Shown: in pieces, positions 28,869 to 38,873 of the stretch
Layout: each line of letters opens with the position of its first letter
How positions within the stretch are numbered: position 1 is the first letter of the stretch
Origin: Luminiphilus sp.
GTDB lineage: Bacteria > Pseudomonadota > Gammaproteobacteria > Pseudomonadales > Halieaceae
DNA length: 64,000 bases
Assembly (NCBI GenBank): GCA_029242325.1
Contig: JAQWUD010000009.1
Location: 1-64,000, forward strand
Direction of reading: 5' to 3'
Program-made: the position numbers and the translations under genes
The notes under the pieces: model-generated
Told to the model about the DNA's origin: nothing
Databases searched by the model: none
What the model saw: only the letters and a program-made list of their open reading frames with translations

Positions 28869-30311
28869 TTAAGTCTCCACCGACAGCGATCTGACCCACC
28901 CTTCAAGCTCGTCCAGTGCGTCCGACAGCGTTTGCGTGAGGCCGGGGCGGGCGCGCTCCTCCGCCAGCTCCGATTCAAACTGCGCCAGCGTGAACGCGCC
29001 CTCTCGCCATTGGATGGCACAATGCTCTCGCCATTGTGCTGCTTCAGCGGCCGTCAAAGTCTGAGGGTAATTGCGAGCCCGGTAACGAAATAACAGCTCA
29101 GGCAGCCGTCCGTCTTCAAAAGGGTAACTGTGGGATGCGAGCGACTCCGGCACCGTGGCCACCACTTGGTCACACAATGCGCGATCGCTGTTGCTGAGAA
29201 AACCCGAGTACAGCATCACATCCGGGTCCGAGCGTGCGGGAAAATCCTGCTGCCGCCAAATCGCCTGAAAGCGTTCTGTAAAAGCGGCGGGATTGTCCGC
29301 TCGCGCCTCTCGCAGAGCGGCGAGATGCCCTCGATAAAGGTCACCATCAAACCCCAGCCGTTCCGCAACCTGACCCGCCACCCACTGCACGGGCAACAAA
29401 ACGGGAGCGCGATTAAGACGAATGGTCTTGATCGGAAGCCGCTCAGCGCCCTCTTCCAGTTCTCTGCTCGGAGTGAACATCCTGTCACGCAATACGTCAG
29501 GGTCTAGGTCTAAAAAGTGCGGGGGGCGTCCCAAATCCACGCAAATTATTTCGCCATTGTTATGTGGATGCCAGGCGACTGGCACAATAATGGCAAGGTT
29601 GTGTCGAGCGGCACCGAACATGCCGGAAACATGGACTAATGGAGTCAGTAATTCGAGATCGAGCAAGGCGCCGAGCGCTCGCTTTGAGCGCTGACGGTAC
29701 AAGGTCGCGAAAAGCGTTTCGTCAGCGCGTTTGAGCAATTTGGCCATCTCAATCGTGGCGACGACATCTGCCATAGCGTCGTGGGCGGCGCCATGCTCAA
29801 TACCATTGGCCGCCGTCAAATCCTCCAGCTTGAAACTGGTGAGCCCGCCTGCTCGCTGCGGCCAATCGACACCATCGGGCCGAAGCGCTCGGAAGGCACG
29901 AGTCACATCCAACAAATCCCAACGGCTATTGTCGTTTTGCCACTCTCGCGCATACGCATCTCGGAAGTTTCGCCATGAAGCAAACCGGGTGATCTCGTCA
30001 TCGAAGCGAATCGAGTTATACCCGACACCACAGGTTTTGGGTCGGGCGAGTTCAGCCAAAATCATTGCAATGAACTCTGACTCGACAACACCTTTGGCTT
30101 CCGCCTCTTGCGGGGTGATGCCGGTAACGCGAATCGCAGCAGGGTGAGGCAGCCGATCTGGAGTGGGCCGCGCGTAAATCGTTAACGGCTCTCCAATAAT
30201 CTCCAGCGCGGTGTCGGTGCGCACCCCGGCGAACTGCCACGGCCGATCTTGGACCGCGTCCGCACCGGAGGTTTCGTAATCGTGCCAGTAAAACGTGTCA
30301 GATGAGCTCAA
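28869..30311 (-). CDS. sbcB: Exodeoxyribonuclease I
   Basis: SbcB is a processive 3'-5' single-strand DNA exonuclease used in mismatch repair and recombination. The DnaQ-type DEDDh fold starts with FYWHDYETSGADAV and continues with VGYNSIRFDDEITRF and the His-Asp motif AAHDAMADVVAT. The C-terminal SH3-like and helical domains follow. The 480-residue size matches E. coli (475). A TTG start within the end of the fumarase gene gives the family N-terminus, with a 14-bp overlap suggesting co-transcription. Confidence 0.93.
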   Translation of the reverse strand: MSSSDTFYWHDYETSGADAVQDRPWQFAGVRTDTALEIIGEPLTIYARPTPDRLPHPAAIRVTGITPQEAEAKGVVESEFIAMILAELARPKTCGVGYNSIRFDDEITRFASWRNFRDAYAREWQNDNSRWDLLDVTRAFRALRPDGVDWPQRAGGLTSFKLEDLTAANGIEHGAAHDAMADVVATIEMAKLLKRADETLFATLYRQRSKRALGALLDLELLTPLVHVSGMFGAARHNLAIIVPVAWHPHNNGEIICVDLGRPPHFLDLDPDVLRDRMFTPSRELEEGAERLPIKTIRLNRAPVLLPVQWVAGQVAERLGFDGDLYRGHLAALREARADNPAAFTERFQAIWRQQDFPARSDPDVMLYSGFLSNSDRALCDQVVATVPESLASHSYPFEDGRLPELLFRYRARNYPQTLTAAEAAQWREHCAIQWREGAFTLAQFESELAEERARPGLTQTLSDALDELEGWVRSLSVET

Positions 30312-31815
30312 GCGCCTGCTCTTCGATCCGTGCCTTCCAGATTTTTGGCCCGGTCACATGTACCGATTCACCCTGACTATCCACTGCCACACTGACTGGC
30401 ATATCTTTCACGGTGAAGGCGTAGATCGCCTCCATGCCGAGGTCTTCGAAGGCGACCACTTCCGCCTTGGTCACCGCTTGCGAGACCAGGTAGGCCGCAC
30501 CGCCCACCGCCATGAGATATACGGCGCCATGTTTTTTAATCGCCTTAATGGCTACCGGTCCGCGCTCCGCCTTGCCAATCATCCCGGCGAGGCCGGTTTG
30601 ATCGAGAATATAGTCGGTAAATTTGTCCATACGGGTAGCGGTTGTCGGCCCCGCAGGGCCCACCGCCTCATCCCTTACCGGATCAACTGGGCCTACGTAA
30701 TAGATGAACTTGCCACGCAAATCGACGGGCAGCGATTCTCCCTGCTCAAGCATCTGGGTCATGCGTTTGTGTGCCGCGTCACGACCGGTCAACATGGTGC
30801 CAGAGAGCAGTAGCGTCTCTCCCGGTTTCCAAGAGTGGATCTCCTCGCGGGTCACGGTATCCAGGTTAACTCTTCTCACTGCCGCTCCGGGCTCCCAGCT
30901 GATATCCGGCCACTGATCCACCGCCGGGGGCGTTTGCAAGGCAGGCCCCTCACCCGTTAGCGTGAAGTGGGCATGACGAGTCGCTGCACAGTTGGGAATC
31001 ATCGCCACAGGCAAAGACGCAGCGTGAGTCGGATAATCCATGATTTTCACGTCTAGGACCGTAGTCAGTCCACCCAGACCCTGAGCACCAATGCCAGTGC
31101 GGTTCGCCGCGTCTATGATCTCCAGGCGGAGCTCCTCTATCCGGCTTTGTGGACCCCGAGCACGCAGCTCATGAATGTCTACCGGCGCCATGAGCGACTC
31201 TTTTGCGAGCACCATGGCCTTTTCGGCCGTGCCGCCAATACCAATTCCTAAAATTCCAGGTGGGCACCAGCCCGCGCCCATGGTGGGCAGGGTCTTGGCC
31301 ACCCAGTCCACGATACTGTCCGAGGGATTCAGCATAGCCAGCTTGGATTTGTTCTCCGACCCGCCGCCTTTTGCGGCCACATGTACGCTCACCGTATTCC
31401 CGGGCACGAGACGGGTATGGATCACCGCCGGAGTGTTGTCGCGAGTGTTCTGACGTCGCCCCGCTGGATCCTCGAGAATAGACGCCCTCAGCTTGTTATC
31501 CGGGTGGTTGTAAGCGCGCCGCACTCCCTCGTTAATCATGTCATCCAGACTGCGCTTCGCCTCCCACTGCACATCCATACCGATCTCCACGAACACCGTG
31601 ACGATTCCCGTGTCCTGACAGATCGGTCGGTGTCCAATGGCACACATTCTCGAGTTGATCAAAATCTGAGCCATCGCATCTTTGGCCGCGGGGTTCTGCT
31701 CCATTTGCCACGCCCGATGAACCGCCTGCACGAAATCGAGCGGATGATAGTAAGAGATAAACTGCAGCGCATCGGCCACGCTATCGATCAGATCCTGCTC
31801 TTTGATAACGGTCAT
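30298..31815 (-). CDS. Class I (iron-sulfur) fumarate hydratase
   Basis: This 505-residue enzyme interconverts fumarate and malate in the TCA cycle with an oxygen-sensitive 4Fe-4S cluster. The N-terminal alpha domain contains GHRPICQDTGIVTVFVEIG with a cluster Cys, and MIPNCAATRHAHFTL with another. The C-terminal beta domain has VGPAGPTTATRMDKFT and AERGPVAIKAIKKHG. Both subunits are fused in one chain as in E. coli FumA/FumB. Whether it is FumA-, FumB- or single-copy FumB-like cannot be decided. It is co-transcribed with sbcB. Confidence 0.94.
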   Translation of the reverse strand: MTVIKEQDLIDSVADALQFISYYHPLDFVQAVHRAWQMEQNPAAKDAMAQILINSRMCAIGHRPICQDTGIVTVFVEIGMDVQWEAKRSLDDMINEGVRRAYNHPDNKLRASILEDPAGRRQNTRDNTPAVIHTRLVPGNTVSVHVAAKGGGSENKSKLAMLNPSDSIVDWVAKTLPTMGAGWCPPGILGIGIGGTAEKAMVLAKESLMAPVDIHELRARGPQSRIEELRLEIIDAANRTGIGAQGLGGLTTVLDVKIMDYPTHAASLPVAMIPNCAATRHAHFTLTGEGPALQTPPAVDQWPDISWEPGAAVRRVNLDTVTREEIHSWKPGETLLLSGTMLTGRDAAHKRMTQMLEQGESLPVDLRGKFIYYVGPVDPVRDEAVGPAGPTTATRMDKFTDYILDQTGLAGMIGKAERGPVAIKAIKKHGAVYLMAVGGAAYLVSQAVTKAEVVAFEDLGMEAIYAFTVKDMPVSVAVDSQGESVHVTGPKIWKARIEEQALELI

Positions 31816-31845
31816 CTGTTGTGCGGACTCCCCCGGTTATTTCTG

Positions 31846-32583
31846 TTACTGCATAGCCGGCGCGTTGAGCGCAGCGACACTGGCTTCCAGCTCGGCAATA
31901 CTGGCATTAATTTGCCGTCGGAAAGCGTTAATCGATTCAATCCACTCGGCATTACTTTCTACCTGCTTGCGCAGAGCCGACTGCTCCAGATTGGATTTGT
32001 TCAGACCATCTGCGAGGCGCTCGACATCGGTTTGGGCTCGCTGCGCGTTGGCCGTAAGCCGCTCGAGATCACCTGCCACCCGCGTCAGTGCGGCAAGCTC
32101 TTTCTGAAGCGCGTCAACACGTGTGGCTTGAGAAGCAGCTTTGCTGGTAATAGCCGTAATGTTCGTCTTCTGCGCAGCGGTCTCTTTTTCAACTTTATTG
32201 AGCGTGGCATTGCCCAGTTTTCTGGCATCCCACAGTTTCCTCACCTCGCTATCGAGCAAGCGTATTTGTGCACCCATGGCGGCTGCCGATTTATTGACGG
32301 TCGCATCCGTGTCAGAAAGCAGCGACTCCAAATCTGCTACGCGACTTTGTGTAGTCCTGAGCTGGATCTGGGATTCATCCAGTAGCTGCTGCAGCTGCCA
32401 GGCCCAACCGCAGGCAATCCCCGCCACGGCCAGTGCAAAGGTCAAGCCAAGGCGGGCAGCAGAGCTCAGCATGCCCGACGCTCGCGGTGAGCGCGCAGGA
32501 ATGGCGCCACGTGGCGCTGAGCTCACCGCTTCGTCGCGGTTGGCCGCAAAGGAGGGAATTTGATTGAGGTCGTCGCGCGACAT
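31846..32583 (-). CDS. Membrane-anchored coiled-coil protein of unknown function
   Basis: I do not recognise a named family. The product (about 245 residues) has a short polar N-terminus, one transmembrane segment (LGLTFALAVAGIACGWAW, near residues 45-62), then a long, Ala/Leu/Lys/Gln-rich helical region. That region shows heptad patterns over nearly all of its remaining length, predicting a periplasmic or cytoplasmic coiled coil. The start at 32583 (MSRDDLNQIP) is preferred over the GTG nine bases earlier. It lies 30 bp upstream of the fumarase gene and may be its operon partner. Similar coiled-coil membrane proteins next to fumarase genes are something I recall from other gammaproteobacteria, but I cannot confirm this. 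Confidence 0.75.
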   Translation of the reverse strand: MSRDDLNQIPSFAANRDEAVSSAPRGAIPARSPRASGMLSSAARLGLTFALAVAGIACGWAWQLQQLLDESQIQLRTTQSRVADLESLLSDTDATVNKSAAAMGAQIRLLDSEVRKLWDARKLGNATLNKVEKETAAQKTNITAITSKAASQATRVDALQKELAALTRVAGDLERLTANAQRAQTDVERLADGLNKSNLEQSALRKQVESNAEWIESINAFRRQINASIAELEASVAALNAPAMQ

Positions 32584-32699
32584 GAAAGCCACTCAGTGTG
32601 AGGTTTGTCTGAGTATATCCTGCCCTCACCGGCTCGCGGGAGAGGGTTGGATTATTCCCGCACTCTCGGGGCGCCCCGGTGGTGACTGCCAGCTGAGGC

Positions 32700-33917
32700 C
32701 TAGGGTTTGTTGGCTTTGAGCGCTGCGCGCAGCGCGCCACCATCACTCGGTAGGTTATCTGGAAGGGTAAGGTTCAGAAGTGCCGCTGCTACCGGATAAA
32801 CATCGAGCTGGTGCGCCTCGGCAATCACTCGGCTCGAATGGAACCCCGGCCCAATCGCGACAAAGAACGCCGCCATATCCTCCTCAGAAGCGGGGTATCC
32901 ATGCATGCCATGGAGATCAGCCCCTTTACCGCCTCCGCGCCGGAAGACGCGTGGGGGCTGTGTTTCGATGATCAGTTCAGCCACCGCTGGATGCCCCTCG
33001 TAGTGTCGGTGCGCAAGCGATTCACTGGAAACGCGCCAATATCGACCCTCACTCAACTGATTGAGCTTTTCGGCGAGCGCCTCAATGTCGGCGTCTTGAT
33101 CACGCTGGTAGTACATCACGCGCGTGCTGGCACTTACGCGTTTAAAACCCCTCGGGCGCGGCAACGTATTGGTGTCGATAAAGTGCTGCGGTTCTACCCG
33201 GGCCATCCCATGGTCAGAGACCAACACGAGATTAATGTCAGCACCCTCCCGCTCATTGATCCGCTCAATACCCTGCCACAACCTGCCAATCCAGGCGTCA
33301 ACATCAGCAATCGCCGTGTGAGTCTCTGGCGCATCCGGGCCAAAGTTATGCCCGGCCGAATCGACCGCCGAAAAATACAGCGTCACAAGGGCGGGTCGCT
33401 GATCTGCTGGGAGGGTCAACCACTCCAGCGCTTGCTCGACCCGCTCTGCATGAGGCGTGCGCGCATCAAAGTGTCGGTAATCGGTGGGCAATATGCCAGC
33501 AAACTCAGCATCTGACTCGGGCCAAAAAAAGGTTGAAGCTCTGCCGCCCTGCATTTCAACCAGCGTCCAGAGCGGGACGCCACTCAACCAATCGGGATCT
33601 TTTCGACCACTCCCCATGTTGTAACAATCGGGTCTGTCATTACGGCAAAAATAATTGTCCACGATGCCATGAGTTGCAGGCCTGAGCCCCGTGGCCAATG
33701 AGAGATGCGCCGGAAACGTCTTAGAGGGATACACAGTGCGCAACTTCGTTACTCGCGTGCCCCGAGCAGCGAGAGACCTCATGATCGACGCCTCAGGGCG
33801 GTCCAGATAGTCCCAGCGAAAGCCGTCGATCGATACCAGCACCAGGGAATTAGCCGAAACTACTCCACTCCAAATGAAAGCCGCATAACACAGCCAACCA
33901 TTTAGTAATTTACCCAA
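32700..33917 (-). CDS. Exported nucleotide pyrophosphatase/phosphodiesterase (NPP type)
   Basis: The 405-residue protein has a hydrophobic export signal at its N-terminus (GWLCYAAFIWSGVVSANS). It continues as an alkaline-phosphatase-superfamily NPP. The nucleophile Thr lies in VYPSKTFPAHLSLATG, metal ligands in LVSIDGFRWDYL and LVSDHGM, and ALVTLYFSAVDSAGHNFG carries further ligands. Such enzymes hydrolyse phosphodiester or pyrophosphate bonds of nucleotides in the periplasm, helping recover phosphate, but the substrate cannot be told here. The start is TTG, the earliest codon keeping the signal peptide. Confidence 0.88.
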   Translation of the reverse strand: MGKLLNGWLCYAAFIWSGVVSANSLVLVSIDGFRWDYLDRPEASIMRSLAARGTRVTKLRTVYPSKTFPAHLSLATGLRPATHGIVDNYFCRNDRPDCYNMGSGRKDPDWLSGVPLWTLVEMQGGRASTFFWPESDAEFAGILPTDYRHFDARTPHAERVEQALEWLTLPADQRPALVTLYFSAVDSAGHNFGPDAPETHTAIADVDAWIGRLWQGIERINEREGADINLVLVSDHGMARVEPQHFIDTNTLPRPRGFKRVSASTRVMYYQRDQDADIEALAEKLNQLSEGRYWRVSSESLAHRHYEGHPAVAELIIETQPPRVFRRGGGKGADLHGMHGYPASEEDMAAFFVAIGPGFHSSRVIAEAHQLDVYPVAAALLNLTLPDNLPSDGGALRAALKANKP

Positions 33918-34091
33918 TACTTCCGCCCTTCAACGCTTATTTTGACATTCCACTTTGAAGATTATGGTGCCGCTTAGTGTGCAAACACAGTACTGCTTCC
34001 GATAGCACCGCAACGCGCGCTCCTGAAAGAGATCAGGGCCCACACTCGCCTATTCCCCACCAATATGGGTGGCACATCCGCAAAATGCGGC

Positions 34092-34116
34092 GAAAAAAAA
34101 ACGGCCCTCAGGCCGC
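34092..34116 (-). terminator. Intrinsic terminator after the PuuD-like gene
   Basis: Minus strand GCGGCC-TGAG-GGCCGT followed by eight T. It lies about 20 bases past the stop of the gene at 34134 and ends its transcript before the NPP gene. Confidence 0.9.
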
Positions 34117-34133
34117 TTTTTTTACAGTGTAGG

Positions 34134-34769
34134 TCAGATGAACAGCAACACGCCCAACAGTCCCAGCATCAGCACCAATGAGCAATGAACTACGCCCATC
34201 ACTGACTTCATGGGACCCATGCCGCCGAAGAGCGCATTGATCTCGAGCGCAACGATAATACCTAAAGCGGTAAAGAGGCCTACATCCGAGACGCCATCAC
34301 CCACTTGAGTGGAAATCGCGGCCAGGTACTTGGACCCCAACATGCCCAGCAGCATCGGGCCAGAAAAAAGCGTATTGGTCCGGCTCGCAAGACCCGCTTT
34401 GGCGGCTGCAGCAGGGCCATCGCCCTCCTTCATACCCAGCACGATCTGCTGGTTCGGCCAAATCACCAACCACACGTTCAAGAACATGAATGTACCTGCC
34501 AGTGCGCCCATCCAGATTGCCGGCATGGCAGTGCCCAATGCACCGACCTTGTGGAATAGGTAAGCACCTGTCAGAAAGGTCAGCATGGCTCCCCAGCGAA
34601 ACCACCATAATGCGCGCGGCGCTAGCTTAGCCATGGCATCAGACTTAGCACTTGCCTCTGCCTCTTTAAAGTACTCCGTCTGCACAAAATTGAAGTAGTA
34701 CAGCATGCCGATCCATACGATACCGGCCAGCACGTGAAAATAACGAAAGAAAAACTCTATATAAGACAT
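34134..34769 (-). CDS. Urate-oxidase N-terminal-type membrane protein (PuuD-like, no cytochrome domain)
   Basis: The 211-residue product is an inner-membrane protein with about six hydrophobic segments. It shows the family features FFFRYFHVLAGIVWIGMLYY, ALWWFRWGAMLTFLTGAYL and VWLVIWPNQQIVLGM. It matches the membrane domain of PuuD urate oxidases, but the C-terminal cytochrome c domain of PuuD is absent. A stand-alone form is known in many marine proteobacteria, and its function there is unproven. Conserved His in the first helix (RYFHVLAG) could bind heme. It is a single-gene transcript. Confidence 0.78.
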   Translation of the reverse strand: MSYIEFFFRYFHVLAGIVWIGMLYYFNFVQTEYFKEAEASAKSDAMAKLAPRALWWFRWGAMLTFLTGAYLFHKVGALGTAMPAIWMGALAGTFMFLNVWLVIWPNQQIVLGMKEGDGPAAAAKAGLASRTNTLFSGPMLLGMLGSKYLAAISTQVGDGVSDVGLFTALGIIVALEINALFGGMGPMKSVMGVVHCSLVLMLGLLGVLLFI

Positions 34770-34848
34770 ACGCGCGTCTCCCGATTCTTTGAATAATGGC
34801 GCAAAGGCCTGCCCAGAAGCGATTATATAGTAAGGACGATATTCAGGG

Positions 34849-34876
34849 TAAAAAAAACCCGGCCAGTGACCGGGTT
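34849..34876 (-). terminator. Intrinsic terminator of groSL
   Basis: Minus strand AACCCGG-loop-CCGGGTT with the run of T continuing (34851-34857), about 25 bases after the groL stop. Confidence 0.93.
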
Positions 34877-34898
34877 CTGGATGGGGTCACAACGGCGA

Positions 34899-36551
<1,653 letters not shown>

Positions 36552-36570
36552 TCAAGTCAGAACGGTACGT

Positions 36571-36861
36571 TTACTCAACGACCGCGTAAATTTCGCTTTC
36601 GCTCATCAGGATCAGCTCTTCGCCGTCCACCTCAATCGTATTGCTACCGGCATACTGGCCAAAAACAATCGTGTCTCCGACCTTGACCGCCAGTGGGCGT
36701 TGCTCTCCGTTATCCAACACCTTGCCCTCGCCAACCGCCACAATCTCACCCTGGTTGGGCTTTTCCTTGGCAGAACCTGGCAGGACGATACCTCCGGCTG
36801 AGGTCTCCTCTTCTTCATTTCGACGAACGACCACACGGTCGTACAGCGGACGGATCTTCAT
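36571..36861 (-). CDS. groS: GroES, 10-kDa co-chaperonin
   Basis: The 96-residue protein is the lid of the GroEL chamber. It starts [19 protein letters not shown], carries the mobile loop ([13 protein letters not shown]) and ends [17 protein letters not shown]. It heads the groSL operon, transcribed from the heat-shock promoter at 36921-36948. TTTGGAGAG is the ribosome site ahead of the ATG. Confidence 0.99.
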   Translation of the reverse strand: MKIRPLYDRVVVRRNEEEETSAGGIVLPGSAKEKPNQGEIVAVGEGKVLDNGEQRPLAVKVGDTIVFGQYAGSNTIEVDGEELILMSESEIYAVVE

Positions 36862-36920
36862 GGGTATTACTCTCCAAATTTATCGATTTCGCTAGCTCGC
36901 CCTTTTTGGGCTTATACCTG

Positions 36921-36948
36921 TAATGGGGACGAGGAGACGCATTTCAAG
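36921..36948 (-). promoter_or_regulatory. Heat-shock (sigma32) promoter of groSL
   Basis: On the minus strand CTTGAAA (36942-36948), 13 bp spacer, CCCCATTA (36921-36928). All fixed bases of the sigma32 consensus fit except the final T. Transcription would begin near 36914, about 50 bases before groS. Confidence 0.94.
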
Positions 36949-36955
36949 GCATTTT

Positions 36956-36982
36956 TTAGCAGTCTGCAAGTGAGAGTGCTAA
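36956..36982. promoter_or_regulatory. CIRCE-like HrcA operator upstream of groSL
   Basis: TTAGCAGTC, nine bases, GAGTGCTAA on the plus strand matches the CIRCE consensus TTAGCACTC-N9-GAGTGCTAA with a single mismatch (G for C at 36962). It lies eight bases upstream of the sigma32 -35 box. A possible sigma70 promoter (minus strand TTGCAG 36964-36969, 17 bp, TGAAAT 36941-36946) would overlap it, so an HrcA repressor could block that promoter. No hrcA gene is in this window. Confidence 0.85.
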
Positions 36983-37030
36983 AAAAATGCGTTCGTTGGA
37001 CGAAAATCGCCTAGGAAGACCGGTTTCAGT

Positions 37031-37489
37031 CTATTTTGGCGGTTCGAGCGGGGTGGTATCGGCTGTTTTAGGGGTGTCCAAGCCAGCGTCTTTGACCGAA
37101 AATTCGCCCTCTATCACGCCCTCTGAGGGTGCGGACCTTGCCGACCAATCCGGTGGGCTCTGTTCCCAGCGACCCAACATGCGCACTCTTAACGGGCGTA
37201 TCAGTACCAGCAGCGCTAATACATCGGAAACGAGCCCCGGCACCGCGAATAACAAACCGGCAAAAATCAGGGCAACATCCGCCAAAGCCAATTCTTGTGC
37301 CAGAACCCCACCCGCTCTGGCCTGCGCCAGCCGCTGCAGGCTACTGCGGCCCGCCCAGCGCATCATGGCGCCACCTGCCACCAGAGCACCAAATACCCAC
37401 GCTAAAGCGAGTAGCGGGGTAGTTTCGGTGCCCAGCCAAATGAGGCTCCAAAGCTCCAACCAGGGATACAGGAAGATCAACCAGCGCAT
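37031..37489 (-). CDS. fxsA: FxsA-family membrane protein
   Basis: The product (about 152 residues) is a small inner-membrane protein of the FxsA (suppressor of F exclusion of phage T7) family. It begins RWLIFLYPWLELWSLIWLG, continues with VFGALVAGGAMMRW and LADVALIFAGLLFAVPGLVSD, and ends in a polar tail. The start is the ATG at 37489, with GGAG seven bases upstream. An ATG 63 bases further upstream lacks family similarity. It is upstream of groSL on the same strand, a placement also seen in E. coli. Confidence 0.9.
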   Translation of the reverse strand: MRWLIFLYPWLELWSLIWLGTETTPLLALAWVFGALVAGGAMMRWAGRSSLQRLAQARAGGVLAQELALADVALIFAGLLFAVPGLVSDVLALLVLIRPLRVRMLGRWEQSPPDWSARSAPSEGVIEGEFSVKDAGLDTPKTADTTPLEPPK

Positions 37490-37575
37490 CGACCTACTCC
37501 GCCACGCACTGATCAGAGCGTAGCAGCGCGCATGATGCGTATATCGGCGCAAGGTTGTTCACGTTCTGGGCTCTT

Positions 37576-38829
37576 TCAGTCATGTTCAGCACCCACTGTA
37601 CTGACTTGATGCCAAGGCGCAATCCACCGCAGCATTATCAGCCCAGGCAGTGCCAGGGTCGCACAGAGCATAAAAAAGAGGACCCAGCCTAATGCTTCCA
37701 CCATCCAACCGGTGGAAGCATTAGCGAGACTCCGCGGTAGCGCTGTCAGCGCGGTAAACAATGCAAACTGCGTCGCCGCAAACGTTTTGCTGGACTCTCT
37801 GGCAATGAAAGCGGTCAAGGCTGCGGTGCCCAATCCGACGCCCAGATATTCGAAGGCAATAACCGTTGCCAGTAACCACAATTGCGGACCCGCCATAGCC
37901 AGGATGGCAAAGCCCGGAATGCTGATCATCTGGATCGCCCCAAAAATCCACAGCGAGCGATTAATACCAAGCTTGATCATCCACAACCCGCCCAGTAGGC
38001 CGCCAAAAATCGAGGGCCACAGCGCCGCATGCTTGGCCACCCAGCCTATTTCCGTCATGCTGAAACCGAGATCGAGGTAAAAGGGCATCGCCAGCGCAGT
38101 GGCCATATTGTCCCCCAGCTTGTACACCACCATGAAGAGTAGGATCAACCCAAGATCACGCCCGCCGCCGCGGCGCGCAATGTATTCCTGAAACGGCTCC
38201 GTAATCGTCGCCTTGAAACCGAGCTGCCGGGGTGGTGCCCGCTGAGGCTCTGAAATTGACAGGGTCAGGGCTATCCCAATGGTCATAAAGCCCGCGGTAA
38301 TCCAGAACACCGACACCCATGACATCTGATCAGCCAATATGAGTGACAGCGAACCGGGCACGAGACCGGCAATGCGATAGGCCTGCACATGCACCGAATT
38401 ACCCAGCCCCAACTCGCTGTCGGGGAGCAACTCGCGCCGATACGCATCGATGGCGATATCCTGCGTGGCGCTAAAAAGCGCAATGGCACCGGCAAGGGCC
38501 ACAACCCATGCCATATCGTGACGGGGGTCGATATACCCCAGGGCCCCAATACAGGCGATCAGCAGCACTTGTGTGAGCAACATCCAGCCTCGGCGTAAGC
38601 CCAAGGGTAGCGCCCATCGATCCAGGAAAGGCGCCCACACAAACTTCCACGCGTAGGGCAACCCCACCAGGGAAAACAACCCGATGTCGACCAGTGAGAT
38701 CTCAGAAGATCGCAGCCACGCTGGGATCAGCTGAATCAGCAGATAAAGTGGCATCCCGGACGCGAAGCCGGTGAAGATGCAAATCAACACACGCCGGTTG
38801 AGGACGCTAGCTGGCGACAGCGGACTCAC
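37576..38829 (-). CDS. ampG: AmpG-like MFS muropeptide permease
   Basis: The 417-residue protein has about 12 transmembrane segments and AmpG family patterns (FASGMPLYLLIQLIPAWLRS, GLPYAWKFVWAPFLDRWALP, TQDIAIDAYRRELL). AmpG imports GlcNAc-anhydro-muropeptides for cell-wall recycling, which in some species also signals beta-lactamase induction. It is shorter than E. coli AmpG (491), lacking the two extra C-terminal segments, like many proteobacterial homologues. The start is GTG. Neighbours on both sides (fxsA and the deacetylase-sulfotransferase) do not point to a shared pathway. Confidence 0.87.
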   Translation of the reverse strand: MSPLSPASVLNRRVLICIFTGFASGMPLYLLIQLIPAWLRSSEISLVDIGLFSLVGLPYAWKFVWAPFLDRWALPLGLRRGWMLLTQVLLIACIGALGYIDPRHDMAWVVALAGAIALFSATQDIAIDAYRRELLPDSELGLGNSVHVQAYRIAGLVPGSLSLILADQMSWVSVFWITAGFMTIGIALTLSISEPQRAPPRQLGFKATITEPFQEYIARRGGGRDLGLILLFMVVYKLGDNMATALAMPFYLDLGFSMTEIGWVAKHAALWPSIFGGLLGGLWMIKLGINRSLWIFGAIQMISIPGFAILAMAGPQLWLLATVIAFEYLGVGLGTAALTAFIARESSKTFAATQFALFTALTALPRSLANASTGWMVEALGWVLFFMLCATLALPGLIMLRWIAPWHQVSTVGAEHD

Positions 38830-38873
38830 CCAGCTACCCCAACTCGGACTTCACGCAGGCAGCCGCGGCAGTG

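Noticed and set aside
28712-29020. Minus-strand frame of 102 codons between pyrB and sbcB
   Set aside because: It mostly overlaps the sbcB 3' end in another frame and has no ribosome site or recognisable sequence.
31381-32385. Plus-strand frame of 334 codons across fumarase and the coiled-coil gene
   Set aside because: It spans two real genes on the other strand and shows no start signal or domain.
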